Shown one piece after another: positions 44,986 through 56,420 of a DNA stretch of 64,000 nt. A model generated the notes under the pieces. That model was not told the origin of the DNA and made no database searches. It saw nothing but the letters and a program-made list of their open reading frames with translations. Both the position numbers and the translations under genes were made by a program. Within the stretch, counting starts at the first letter, position 1; each line of letters opens with the position of its first letter. This stretch comes from Pseudeuparius sepicola (lineage: Eukaryota > Arthropoda > Insecta > Coleoptera > Anthribidae), in assembly GCA_963920635.1 (NCBI GenBank), contig OY987301.1, forward strand, positions 18,146,501 to 18,210,500, given 5' to 3'.

Positions 44986-47766
44986 TGCGGCCTACCAACG
45001 TCACGTCACGCCGCGCCGCGCAGTTGCCACAGAGCAAAGATACCAGAATAGAGGTAATGCCGACGGCCGACCGACGCCGCCGACCGGTTACGGGTTCATA
45101 TCAATATGGTGTTGTTGCATTGTCGACGATATTCTTTTTGAGGGCGAATGCAAGTAATGTAGAGACTTACTACCCTTTTTCTGAAAAAATATTTTTTCGC
45201 GACGGAAGGGCGGCCTGTGGCCGCCCCTGGATTTGTCCACCCGTCTGCGACGCAGACCTCTGCTGCCGGGTCAGCTCGCCCCTGAACAAACTGCCTTGTA
45301 TCAACAAGAAATTATCCCTAGAGTAAGTCTGATATTTAAATTTTTTAGCTCACTATACAGGTCTGAAGCGTCGATATCCCCTACAAAATTTGCGGCCTAC
45401 CAACGTCACGTCACGCCGCGCCGCGCAGTTGCCACAGAGCAAAGATACCAGAATAGAGGTAATGCCGACGGCCGACCGACGCCGCCGACCGGTTACGGGT
45501 TCATATCAATATGGTGTTGTTGCATTGTCGACGATATTCTTTTTGAGGGCGAATGCAAGTAATGTAGAGACTTACTACCCTTTTTCTGAAAAAATATTTT
45601 TTCGCGACGGAAGGGCGGCCTGTGGCCGCCCCTGGATTTGTCCACCCGTCTGCGACGCAGACCTCTGCTGCCGGGTCAGCTCGCCCCTGAACAAACTGCC
45701 TTGTATCAACAAGAAATTATCCCTAGAGTAAGTCTGATATTTAAATTTTTTAGCTCACTATACAGGTCTGAAGCGTCGATATCCCCTACAAAATTTGCGG
45801 CCTACCAACGTCACGTCACGCCGCGCCGCGCAGTTGCCACAGAGCAAAGATACCAGAATAGAGGTAATGCCGACGGCCGACCGACGCCGCCGACCGGTTA
45901 CGGGTTCATATCAATATGGTGTTGTTGCATTGTCGACGATATTCTTTTTGAGGGCGAATGCAAGTAATGTAGAGACTTACTACCCTTTTTCTGAAAAAAT
46001 ATTTTTTCGCGACGGAAGGGCGGCCTGTGGCCGCCCTTGGATTTGTCCACCCGTCTGCGACGCAGACCTCTGCTGCCGGGTCAGCTCGCCCCTGAACAAA
46101 CTGCCTTGTATCAACAAGAAATTATCCCTAGAGTAAGTCTGATATTTAAATTTTTTAGCTCACTATACAGGTCTGAAGCGTCGATATCCCCTACGAAATT
46201 TGCGGCCTACCAACGTCACGTCACGCCGCGCCGCGCAGTTGCCACAGAGCAAAGATACCAGAATAGAGGTAATGCCGACGGCCGACCGACGCCGCCGACC
46301 GGTTACGGGTTCATATCAATATGGTGTTGTTGCATTGTCGACGATATTCTTTTTGAGGGCGAATGCAAGTAATGTAGAGACTTACTACCCTTTTTCTGAA
46401 AAAATATTTTTTCGCGACGGAAGGGCGGCCTGTGGCCGCCCCTGGATTTGTCCACCCGTCTGCGACGCAGACCTCTGCTGCCGGGTCAGCTCGCCCCTGA
46501 ACAAACTGCCTTGTATCAACAAGAAATTATCCCTAGAGTAAGTCTGATATTTAAATTTTTTAGCTCACTATACAGGTCTGAAGCGTCGATATCCCCTACA
46601 AAATTTGCGGCCTACCAACGTCACGTCACGCCGCGCCGCGCAGTTGCCACAGAGCAAAGATACCAGAATAGAGGTAATGCCGACGGCCGACCGACGCCGC
46701 CGACCGGTTACGGGTTCATATCAATATGGTGTTGTTGCATTGTCGACGATATTCTTTTTGAGGGCGAATGCAAGTAATGTAGAGACTTACTACCCTTTTT
46801 CTGAAAAAATATTTTTTCGCGACGGAAGGGCGGCCTGTGGCCGCCCCTGGATTTGTCCACCCGTCTGCGACGCAGACCTCTGCTGCCGGGTCAGCTCGCC
46901 CCTGAACAAACTGCCTTGTATCAACAAGAAATTATCCCTAGAGTAAGTCTGATATTTAAATTTTTTAGCTCACTATACAGGTCTGAAGCGTCGATATCCC
47001 CTACAAAATTTGCGGCCTACCAACGTCACGTCACGCCGCGCCGCGCAGTTGCCACAGAGCAAAGATACCAGAATAGAGGTAATGCCGACGGCCGACCGAC
47101 GCCGCCGACCGGTTACGGGTTCATATCAATATGGTGTTGTTGCATTGTCGACGATATTCTTTTTGAGGGCGAATGCAAGTAATGTAGAGACTTACTACCC
47201 TTTTTCTGAAAAAATATTTTTTCGCGACGGAAGGGCGGCCTGTGGCCGCCCCTGGATTTGTCCACCCGTCTGCGACGCAGACCTCTGCTGCCGGGTCAGC
47301 TCGCCCCTGAACAAACTGCCTTGTATCAACAAGAAATTATCCCTAGAGTAAGTCTGATATTTAAATTTTTTAGCTCACTATACAGGTCTGAAGCGTCGAT
47401 ATCCCCTACAAAATTTGCGGCCTACCAACGTCACGTCACGCCGCGCCGCGCAGTTGCCACAGAGCAAAGATACCAGAATAGAGGTAATGCCGACGGCCGA
47501 CCGACGCCGCCGACCGGTTACGGGTTCATATCAATATGGTGTTGTTGCATTGTCGACGATATTCTTTTTGAGGGCGAATGCAAGTAATGTAGAGACTTAC
47601 TACCCTTTTTCTGAAAAAAATATTTTTTCGCGACGGAAGGGCGGCCTGTGGCCGCCCCTGGATTTGTCCACCCGTCTGCGACGCAGACCTCTGCTGCCGG
47701 GTCAGCTCGCCCCTGAACAAACTGCCTTGTATCAACAAGAAATTATCCCTAGAGTAAGTCTGATAT
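44926..47766. repeat. tandem array: seven units of 405 bp
   Basis: GATATTTAAATTTTTTAG starts units at 44926, 45331, 45736, 46141, 46546, 46951 and 47356. The last unit is 406 bp because of one extra A. Only a handful of substitutions separate units, mostly in unit 1, so the array is young. Each unit starts with about 55 bp of hAT transposase coding sequence (minus strand) and then GC-rich DNA with hairpins: GGGCGGCC-TGT-GGCCGCCC, GTCTGCG-A-CGCAGAC and the palindrome GAAAAAATATTTTTTC. Because 405 is divisible by 3, long open frames recur, but none resembles a protein. Confidence 0.95.
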
Positions 47767-47966
47767 TATGTGATGAGAGTTCGCAACGAGATGCTATCCT
47801 TTCACTTCAAAAAACAGTGGAAATAAAGTTTGACAATGTTATTCGTGAAACATATAGACACTAATTGGATGGTGCCATCGTGTCAACACTGGGTGCCTTC
47901 TTTTGTCTCTGGAAAGTCTCTACACCAATGTTTAAATACATACAAACTGGAAAGTAAAGCGGAACT
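47767..47966. other. unique segment between array and hAT-like element
   Basis: A 200-bp single-copy stretch. A plus-strand frame (LCDESSQRDAILSLQKTVE) continues from the last array unit to 47864 and could be a remnant of a transposon or host protein; I do not recognise it. Confidence 0.3.
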
Positions 47967-49558
47967 CATAGGCGTAGCTAGCCTTTTTTCTCCGGGGGGG
48001 CTTAAGCCCCTCAAGGAGATGAGACTCAGTAACCCGCAAAAGCGCTGGAGCGCCGCATATAAACACTTTGGTGTATATGTGTTTACCTAACTCACTATAA
48101 AACGACTCAAATTTCCGTTTAAAAATAAAAGTAAGCCATGATTTTGTCGAATAAGCGTCACCGTTTACGTCACAGCACCTGCGCGAGGGCATACCGTTTT
48201 CTGTGTATCGTGGGTTATTGCTCGGATCCTTATTTATACGTCTCTGTATAAACAAGGCTGTAAAGCTCAAAAAATGGCCGATTTTATAAGGCCACAGCCA
48301 ACTATGATTTACATTTAAAAAAAAAACACAAGTTTATGTCATATCTAAAAAAATCACAAACATAAAAAATAGGTTTAGATTTTTAGATTATCCTTTTAAG
48401 CCCAAAATTATCTACAATAATTTTTGTCTCTACAGTTTTTTTGTATAATCAGAAATAACGGAGCTACAGAGATCTGATGAAATAACAAAAAATCACTCTT
48501 TTCAAAATATACAGTGAGCCATGAACTTTCTTAAAAATTCAATAGGGGCATTAGATTGAGCATTCAAAACTGCAATTCTTTCCCATTTAACCTTTGTTCT
48601 AGCTCTGCTAGTTTCCGAGATCCCCATAGTGGGCATCGAAAAAACTCACCCTGTATACAGATACGGCATAAGTAAAAATATAGATGTACATTGGCGTCTT
48701 CGCAGTATTACATAATGATATCAATCACAGTAAGCAGTCACGTCCAGCCGTCCAGGTTCGCAGTGATGCCAGGGACTCTTTAAAGTAAGGGGACCCAGCA
48801 TTATACTTTCCAAAGTGAGGCCTATTCTTTTCACATTCTAATGGTCATCAGTGATGCCAAGTATGCCATTTTATTGGAGAATCTATTAATAAAACCGGTA
48901 CTTTGATTGTTAGTAAAAATTAATAATGGTTTCCATGATTTCTAAAAATTAGAATTGACAATGTTGTGTCTACAAATACAGAATATGGCAACTGTCAAAT
49001 GAAACAAATTTATTGTATAGTTGAAATTCTTTAATTGTCACATCTGAGTATCTGGAAGTTAGAAAACTTAAAAATTGTGAATTATGATGGGAAATTTTTT
49101 GCCTCCTTTAGAACCTGTGGCACTATCTTATCACATAAAACCTGATGGCAGTTGGACACACTGACATATAACATATAACATATAACATAAGGCCTCACTT
49201 TTTCTATGTGATAGACTGTGAAATGCTGGGTCCCCTTATTTTAAAGAGTCCCTGAGTGATGCTAATTCTGTGAGTGTGGCGTGTGGCGGACTGACCGGGT
49301 CGGGTGCGTGGTGAGTGTTCAGTGTTGCCGCTGTTTAGTTTGTTTTATTTTGTTAGTGTTTTAGTCAGTGTCTATTACTATACGCAATAACACGAACACG
49401 CAACAAAATTAAATCAGCTTAGTAAGGTTTTTAATGTAAACCAATAATGTCAAAAAGATTATAAAAATAAACGCTAGAATTTGTCAGGGGGGGCTATTTT
49501 TATACCAGGGGGAGCTTAGCCCCCCCCCCCCCCAGCCCCCCCTTAGCTACGCCAAATG
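47967..49558. mobile_element. hAT-like non-autonomous element, copy 2 (1.6 kb)
   Basis: Collinear with 32461-34356, starting CATAGGCGTAGCTAG and ending at the inverse of CATTTGGCGTAGC. It lacks about 300 bp present in copy 1, including the left arm of the nested MITE, whose remainder runs to about 48654. The flanking 8-mers do not match, so the original target duplication is lost or one end is rearranged. Confidence 0.65.
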
Positions 49559-50188
49559 ATTTATTTTGCCATCCTCGTGGTGCCGGGATGGGAAGGTAGA
49601 GTAGGTATATATAGTAAATTTTCAATGAGTTTTTATGGCAGCGAAACGTAATTTAAAGGACATTTTGGAGCAAATTTATTGCACTTTCTACAGAAACGAT
49701 GTAATTTATCATTTTTTATTGCCACCTTTTGTAAATTACACGAGGATCGATGTACTGAATATTAATAAGCCTAAGCCTAGAAGATAATGAAGAAAAACGG
49801 TCGCCTCCACAACATACCCCCTTTATATATTCCTAGTTTTTAGTTTTATTCAATATATAGCCCATTTACTTTAAAGAGACCAGCAGGACCTGTGAGCGAT
49901 GTGACTAGTTATGAAATGGTTTTGTTTGGTTCCCTGTAAGAAATATTTAGTGGAAGATTTTCTAAATGAAATGTTTTATGTGTGCTTCTTTTGGTCATTT
50001 TCAGAAAGACTGCAAAAACGATGCTGTATGCTCTAAATATTCGGATAAAAACTCCCTAGTTCTGACGCAGAGTTATGTATAAACTGTGATGCCTTTAACA
50101 AGCGGCATAAATCGGGATTGCCCAGTTCTTAAAAATTACATTTTAAGCTTGCAAGCTAGAATCGATTATGGATAACTGCTTTTGCAAA
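49559..50188. other. gene-free intergenic DNA
   Basis: No supported gene. It may include the 5' leader of the LINE remnant that follows. Confidence 0.35.
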
Positions 50189-51000
50189 CGATACATTCAA
50201 TTAGGTTCACTGAATGTTCGTTCGTTGCCGTCTGATTTTGATGCCTTCGTCAACATTGTTGAAACCGAAGCATTTGATTTGCTTGCTCTTACCGAAACGT
50301 TGTTTACAGAGGCTATTCCCAATGATATTATAAAAATAACCGGTTAGACCAATAAGCCTTCTGCCAGTATTGTCGAAGGTCTTGGAGAGGGTTGCTCAGG
50401 CCCAGTTAGTGAGGTACTAGTAGGGTGGAGAATTGTGGCGTGCAAGTCAGTCAGGATTTCGAGCCTATCAGAGTACTGACACTTCTCTTCTCAATTTAAC
50501 AGACAACGTTGGATCAAAAGATAGCTGTTGCTGATAAGATTAATCACATCAATGAAAGTTTTCCTCAAGTCACAATGTATCTATTCACACGGCAAAGTCT
50601 GACCTTATTCTGTGCTGACACGTAAGATAGGTACCACATAAAACAGCTGCTAGAAATACGCAGATGACAAATAGGATCCATATATTACAAAACAAGTTGT
50701 GCACTGTCTTGGCTGAAAATGCCTGACCTGGTACAGTTCCACTTCTTGCTTTTTGCGCACAAACTGTTAGTATTATCTAAACCACCATATTTGAAAAATA
50801 AACTGATCTATAGGAATCAGCTACATGAACTATAAATATTAGCAAAGATCATGATATTCGATATGATCTTTGATATTAGGCATTGATCAACTTTGTCAAT
50901 ACCTCAACATAGAACATCGCTATTTGAACATTGTGAACTCTGAGAAATCTGTGCCTGCTTTTCGTAAGAAAATTAAGAACTTTTTACTCGGCAAATAATC
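50189..51000 (+). mobile_element. internally deleted LINE remnant (CR1/jockey-like)
   Basis: Three pieces of one non-LTR element in order. An endonuclease start (about 50189-50345) reads LGSLNVRSLPSDFDAF and FDLLALTETLF. A reverse transcriptase piece (50346-50510) reads RPISLLPVLSKVLERVAQ and, in another frame, GFRAYQSTDTSLLNLT. A C-terminal piece (about 50705-50995) has LSWLKMPDLVQFHFLLFAHK and KIKNFLLGK. Most of the reverse transcriptase, including the YADD box, is missing. Frameshifts and stops make it non-functional. Confidence 0.7.
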
Positions 51001-51720
51001 TCAGTTCTGAATTTATTTATATTCATTTTTATGCGTTTGTTGCTTCTCTACTTGTATTTTTTTTGTAGAATTCTGTATTTTTCCTTTGTATTCCATACCT
51101 ACTGAGTGTATGTCTAATTTAGGTGTAAGTTAGAATTAGTTGTAAAATATTAACACCTTTTTTTATCTGATTCGACACATTCTAAACATTGCAGTTAAGT
51201 AACAACGTATGTAGACTAACGTGTAATGTTAGCAAATGAAGCTAGCATTTCGTTATTTATTACCTTGTATCGGTGTGGCTTACTAAATTAAATTTTTCTA
51301 TTAGAAAATTCCATTACATTATACCCGTGAAACTTTAATAGAACTGTAAACTTGTCTAGTATAAAGGGTAACCGTTCGCGCTTGGTTCAATCTAAATAAT
51401 TAAAAACTGCTTCAAGGCCAGAACGTACTATTCCGCCTAGAACTAATGGGCTATAAACTGAAATCGCATTATACTGGATAGGAAGTTATTAATTTTTTGC
51501 TTGCCGTCCCACCAAAACAAAAACACTATTGCCTTGTGGCCAAACTGTAAAGCGTACCATAATAAATCTTGCGTCGCCTGGTCCGGCTAAAATATCACAT
51601 GGAAGCAAGCTGACATCATGATAGATGCCGGGTCCGACCGTCGTCGGATTGTTGGATTTTCGGAAAGAGCTTACGGTCGCCTATAGACAATCTTGTCCAG
51701 CTGGTGCGGGTTTTACCTGA
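51001..51720. other. gene-free DNA
   Basis: The first 180 bp are probably the LINE 3' UTR. The segment 51340-51720 is moderately GC rich and continues, across the hAT insertion, into 53754-53990. No gene is recognised. Confidence 0.35.
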
Positions 51721-51728
51721 TATACCAT

Positions 51729-53745
51729 CAGGGCCGGACTGGTCAATCAGGGCCCACCGGGGAAAAATTGATTAGGGCCCCACGCTCTCTTTTTTAAATT
51801 ATTAAGTTTTGCAAAACTGGGGTATAGGTATGTGTGTTATGATAATAGTAATAATAATAAAAATGTTAATGATAATAACACGCGTATAAATAATAATAAT
51901 TCTCACCTCACCCTCACAGTACCTGAGAGTACCGCAGAAATAAATCAATGGGGAGGGGAATTATTATAGTAGGAGTAGGTAATGTCTATAATGCCTTGTG
52001 CGCCTGTGCGTATTATTAAAAGGGACAACATAAGCTCTCAAAAAACTTTTACTGCATACCTATTTATTAAAAAACAAGGAAAAACAAATTTCGAACCAGA
52101 TTGCGACAGAGTGCGAATGAAATATCAAAGCCTTAGGCCTACATTGATTTTTTATTCTATTCTTTCTTTTTTCAAATAAATGGTTTTCTCTAAATAGTAC
52201 GACAAAACTATATTAAGAAAACTTACTTGGAATGGAAAACTGCCCACGATGACAAAATTTGACGATTCTAGGCTTATACTTTTTATTTTGGAAAATATTG
52301 CAGGAAATTCAAATTATGCCTAGAATTGTCAATTTTTTTTTATAAAATAGAGTTTCCTACTCTGAGTAACTTTTATTTATACAGTTTGTCGTACTACCTA
52401 CAGAAAATTATTTAATCGAAGAAAAACAAGAAAAAAATAAAAAAATAGAAGGAAAATTAACGCTTTAAAATTTTGTACACCTATAAATAATTTATCAGGC
52501 TGAACAAATTTTCTTTATAACTTTTTTCAATACCTCTACAAATAGAAGCCGTTTATTCTTATGCGAATTAACGTTTCTTCAATTTTCCGGTCACCCAGTA
52601 TAAGTAATGTTAACTTTTCCCATACCAAGAACAAGCAGACTTTTTATCAAGAATAACTTTTTTGCAAAAAATTGAATATAATTTTTTACAAGTACCTACC
52701 TATAGTTAAGTCCATCCGTGGACACACTATATAAAAAATATCTTTCTCTTATAATATCACGAAAATAAAATAAAAAAATTCTCTTTGGTAACTTAAACAA
52801 AAAAAAAAACACAAAAAATCACAAATATTTTTTAAAATATTAATAATTTGGTCATTGTCCAGATTGTCCGTTATAATAATTGTGGAACGAATTCGAGAAT
52901 TTTTTTAATTTTAATTTTGAAAAACAGTTTCGCATTTGACCTGGGTCACTGATAATGTTAACAGGAATTTATAAATTAAGAACAAATTTACAAAAGCCGA
53001 AGAATGCATGTTCAACATTTTAAGTATTAATTAACAATACACCAGACAACTTGAACATAAAGAACTTGAAGAAGCTTCTAACTTATTTTGACAATTTATA
53101 TTTAAATCTTTCACAGAGCCGGAAAATATTACTCAAAAAGAACTTAATTCTGAAATTTGTGCATTTTTATCCATATCTAGTATATTACAAATAGTTACAA
53201 AAGCTTCTTTGTGGGTTAAGAGATCCTCTCTTTTGCGAGGTAAATATTTTGGGTCAAAGAACTGAAAATCTTTATATTGTTTTTCATTGTTGTAAAATCT
53301 GTTTATAATGCTTTGAGAAATTTTATTTATAATAGTTTTGTATGTTTCTACTTCAAACTTTTTGTATAAATTAGCAAATACATAATTCTCTGACATTTCT
53401 CGGGGCAATTTCTTTTTTTAGGTTGTCTCTGAATTCTGAACTCTGAGAAAGGAGTGGGGGCGTGGGGAACGAGATTTTCTGTGCTAGTTTCGGGCCGAGA
53501 GCTACGCGTAAATAGCCCCTAGGTAGGGAGGTACCGCACTACCTAAGTAAGGGAGATCTGTTTAAGTCGGCACGTGAAAACCCGAAATATCCACAGAGGG
53601 TAGAGCCCTAGATTTAGGCTTCGTTGCGCAGCATGGTGCGCGGCCTGCGTACGAAGGGGCGCTCGAGGCCCAGGGCCCCTACAGGCGCCAGAGCCGGGGC
53701 CCCGCGGGGAATTCCCCGGTACCCCGCCTGCGCAGTCCGGCCCTG
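51729..53745 (-). mobile_element. hAT transposon with perfect 8-bp target duplication
   Basis: CAGGGCCGGACTGG at the left and CGCAGTCCGGCCCTG at the right form the terminal inverted repeats, and TATACCAT is present exactly on both sides (51721-51728 and 53746-53753). The 2017-bp body keeps a short piece of transposase (53133-53408, minus strand) and is otherwise A+T rich, so it is an internally deleted, non-autonomous copy. The intact duplication indicates a fairly recent insertion. Confidence 0.9.
53133..53408 (-). pseudogene. hAT transposase fragment
   Basis: About 91 residues on the minus strand. VETYKTIINKISQSIINRF followed by KDFQFFDPKYLP fits the region of ZMYM1-like hAT transposases upstream of the dimerisation domain. 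The catalytic parts are missing. The track start is a TTG; it lies inside the element and no true start is implied. Confidence 0.65.
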
Positions 53746-55821
53746 TATACCATCCCGTCTTGGAAGTATCGAGATTGGGTTAATTATTATCTTGGATTCT
53801 TTAACACAGGGCTTTAACTAGAAAGCCTGTTGTCAAAGATGATAGAAGTTCTAAGAGTGCGCTACGCAAACTCAACCTACCGCGCCTTCTAAATCTCAGC
53901 AGGTCCAATTCTTCCAATTTCCTGGGATTTAGGATTCGCGAAAAGTGCAGCCCCTGTGATGATCCGAGTTCTATTTCAAGTAATAAAATAAAGAATGACC
54001 AGCAGAACTTCGCTACCAAATAAGCAGTGCATGTTAACAGCTGAATTATTGGCACATGTGCGGAGCAGCATGAGCGCATATTAGGGCACACTTTTGTTTT
54101 ATTTAATACCAAGTTTCCCAAATAGCCAGTGGCGGAAATATGGGTATACAATACGTTTGTTTTATTAAGGGAAATAAATACTAATACGACCGTTTACAGA
54201 ATTTTCTTTTATGCACTTGGATAACTTTTTTTATTCTAAGCAAAAACTGGCCCTTGATATATTTTTTTGTATTTGCCAGAGTTTTACGGGAAAATTAATG
54301 TTTATGGTTTATTGCTTTTTTGGAATGCAAATCGTGGATAAAATTACCTACATATTTCTAATCTGGTACAAAAACGGTGTTTGACAGGCAAATTTTGATT
54401 TTCTCAACCATAATACATTGTCTGATATCCTGATATATAAGAAAATATTAATTTTAATTATATTTTCATAAAAATTAAAGTGATACTTTACTTCCTCAAT
54501 GTCAATGTTAATAGAATAAGAAATTAATAATTTTTATTGATTTCATTATATTTGTAACATAATTTGCTATTAAAATTTGCCTAAATCATTTCGTACCTAT
54601 ACAATGTATAATAAAATACAATCATACCTAACATAAGTACTAAATCTGTCGTACAGTAATTAGTCTCAGACAAGCATAATTCCGTTTTAATTTGTGTCTA
54701 ATCAGTATTACAACGCTGAACACCTGGTATCTTCTAGGAGTAGGTATAGGGGATTTGATAGACTTTTAGAGAAATCCCTACTTGTAACTGAAAGCATTAA
54801 ACTCACTACTGTAATAATGGAAGGTGAGGAAACATTTTCCATAATAATTGTTCTGTGTTTAACGAGCTAAATTTTTCCCTCTCCAATTTAAGTGCACTTC
54901 ACTCCTTATATTTTATTCAAAAAAGGGCAGTTCTTCTCAAGTTTAAACTATAGCTAACAAAATGGCACCAAAAGTACAGAGGGAATCTTTCATTGTGACA
55001 CCCCACAATTAACAATTAAAATATCCTAGTATCTACAATAATTTCCTTAGAATATATTTGTATAATATTTCCGCCCTAGTAATTGCCTAGAAAATTTTGT
55101 GCTAAAAAAATCGCTGAATCACTACCAGTTAGGAACAAGAAATTGTGTGCCCAGGTATGCCCAATTTTTTCTCATTTTTAAGAGGTTAAACAATTAACTA
55201 GAATTATATTATGTGCGTTATTCGCCTACCGTTTTAATCTCATTACTCTGCACATTTTTAGAACACGTAAGGGCAGTTTCGTAGCACTAATTAGGGATAC
55301 TTCAAGCGAATTACTGCTATGCATATGACCCGGGCTTGGGTGTTCAGTACCTATTGAAAAAGGTTCATATATGAATGGACGCTTTTCTGGCGAATAATAC
55401 AACCCTACATTCTACAAGTTGCATGATTTTACAAATTATAAGTAAACACACCTGTAGTGATTACTCAATAGAAGCAGATTTCTTTAAGTTTTAGTTTTAA
55501 TTTAGTTTAAATTTATAAGTGCAACATAGCGTCACACTTGTCAAGCAATTTGATTGATTTTGGCGTCAAAATAAAGCTCTTTTATTTAGAATTATTTTTA
55601 ATAGAGTTTATAAATTAGGTATTCTAATTTATTTATTCAAACTCAAGTTCGGGGTACTGATGCAATTGGTACTTAACCTTAGCTTGATTTCCTTGTAAAC
55701 ATAATTAAGTACTGTCTCTAGAGCAAGAGATAACAAATATCTATAAAAATAAATAAATATACGAAGAAGGTTGTTTATTTTATGTAGGTATTTGATCAAT
55801 AATAATATGAGTGGAAATGGA
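53746..55821. other. gene-free intergenic DNA
   Basis: No supported gene. CCAGTGGCGGAAATATGGG at 54126 is a lone hAT-type terminus with no partner found. The 53801-54151 minus frame shows no recognised family. Confidence 0.35.
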
Positions 55822-56420
55822 AATAGTTATTTATGTACCAAGGCACTGAAGTTCAACTCTTTATGACTCATGTGGAGTTTAGTTGCTGAGGCCTCTGGCC
55901 GAGGCAAATAAACCACATGAGTCATAAAAAGAACTTCAGTGCCGAGGTACATATTATATTGTTTTGAAATCGAAAAAAAAAAAGTTTTATTAGGCAAAAA
56001 AATAATAATAAGGGATCACCCGTCCACGAACCGACTACGCGCGGCGTTGCTTGACTTTACCGATCGCTCTGAGTATAATGATGTACGGCACCTTCTGACA
56101 GAAAAACCAAACTGCTGCTTCTTGTGCAGCCTACACAACAAATCTATTGATTTTCAAATTTACTAAAATATGTATACTGAAGGATTGCGCTTCTATAGGA
56201 AACAATTTCGCAATGTGTACGAAAAGTTAAATGAGCCTTTATCGGCCGGGTTTTGAATATTTGGTCACTTTTGACGGGCGATTTCTCCGCGTCTGACGTT
56301 TGATGTTTACATCTCGCCAAGGCCTACTTATTGAAAAAATCGTACAATAATGGGCTACATTATTGTACGATTTCTGTGCTTTTAATGACGATTTTGGGAC
56401 ATTTTAATGCCGATTTTAAG
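55822..56420 (-). repeat. 5S rRNA-derived repeat (full unit)
   Basis: Nearly identical to 16218-16819, including the terminal hairpin with the ATGACTCATGTGG arms, the 5S-like segment (56010-56072, minus sense) and the ATCGTACAATAATG hairpin at the far end. Comparison of the two copies defines the unit as about 600 bp. Confidence 0.75.

Noticed and set aside
44926..47766. CRISPR-like array
   Set aside because: Units are 405 bp and identical throughout, with no unique spacers; the genome is eukaryotic.
44895..47864. A ladder of open frames of 109-149 codons
   Set aside because: They arise from the 405-bp tandem unit, which is a multiple of three and GC rich. Two overlapping frames repeat on the same strand and neither resembles a protein.
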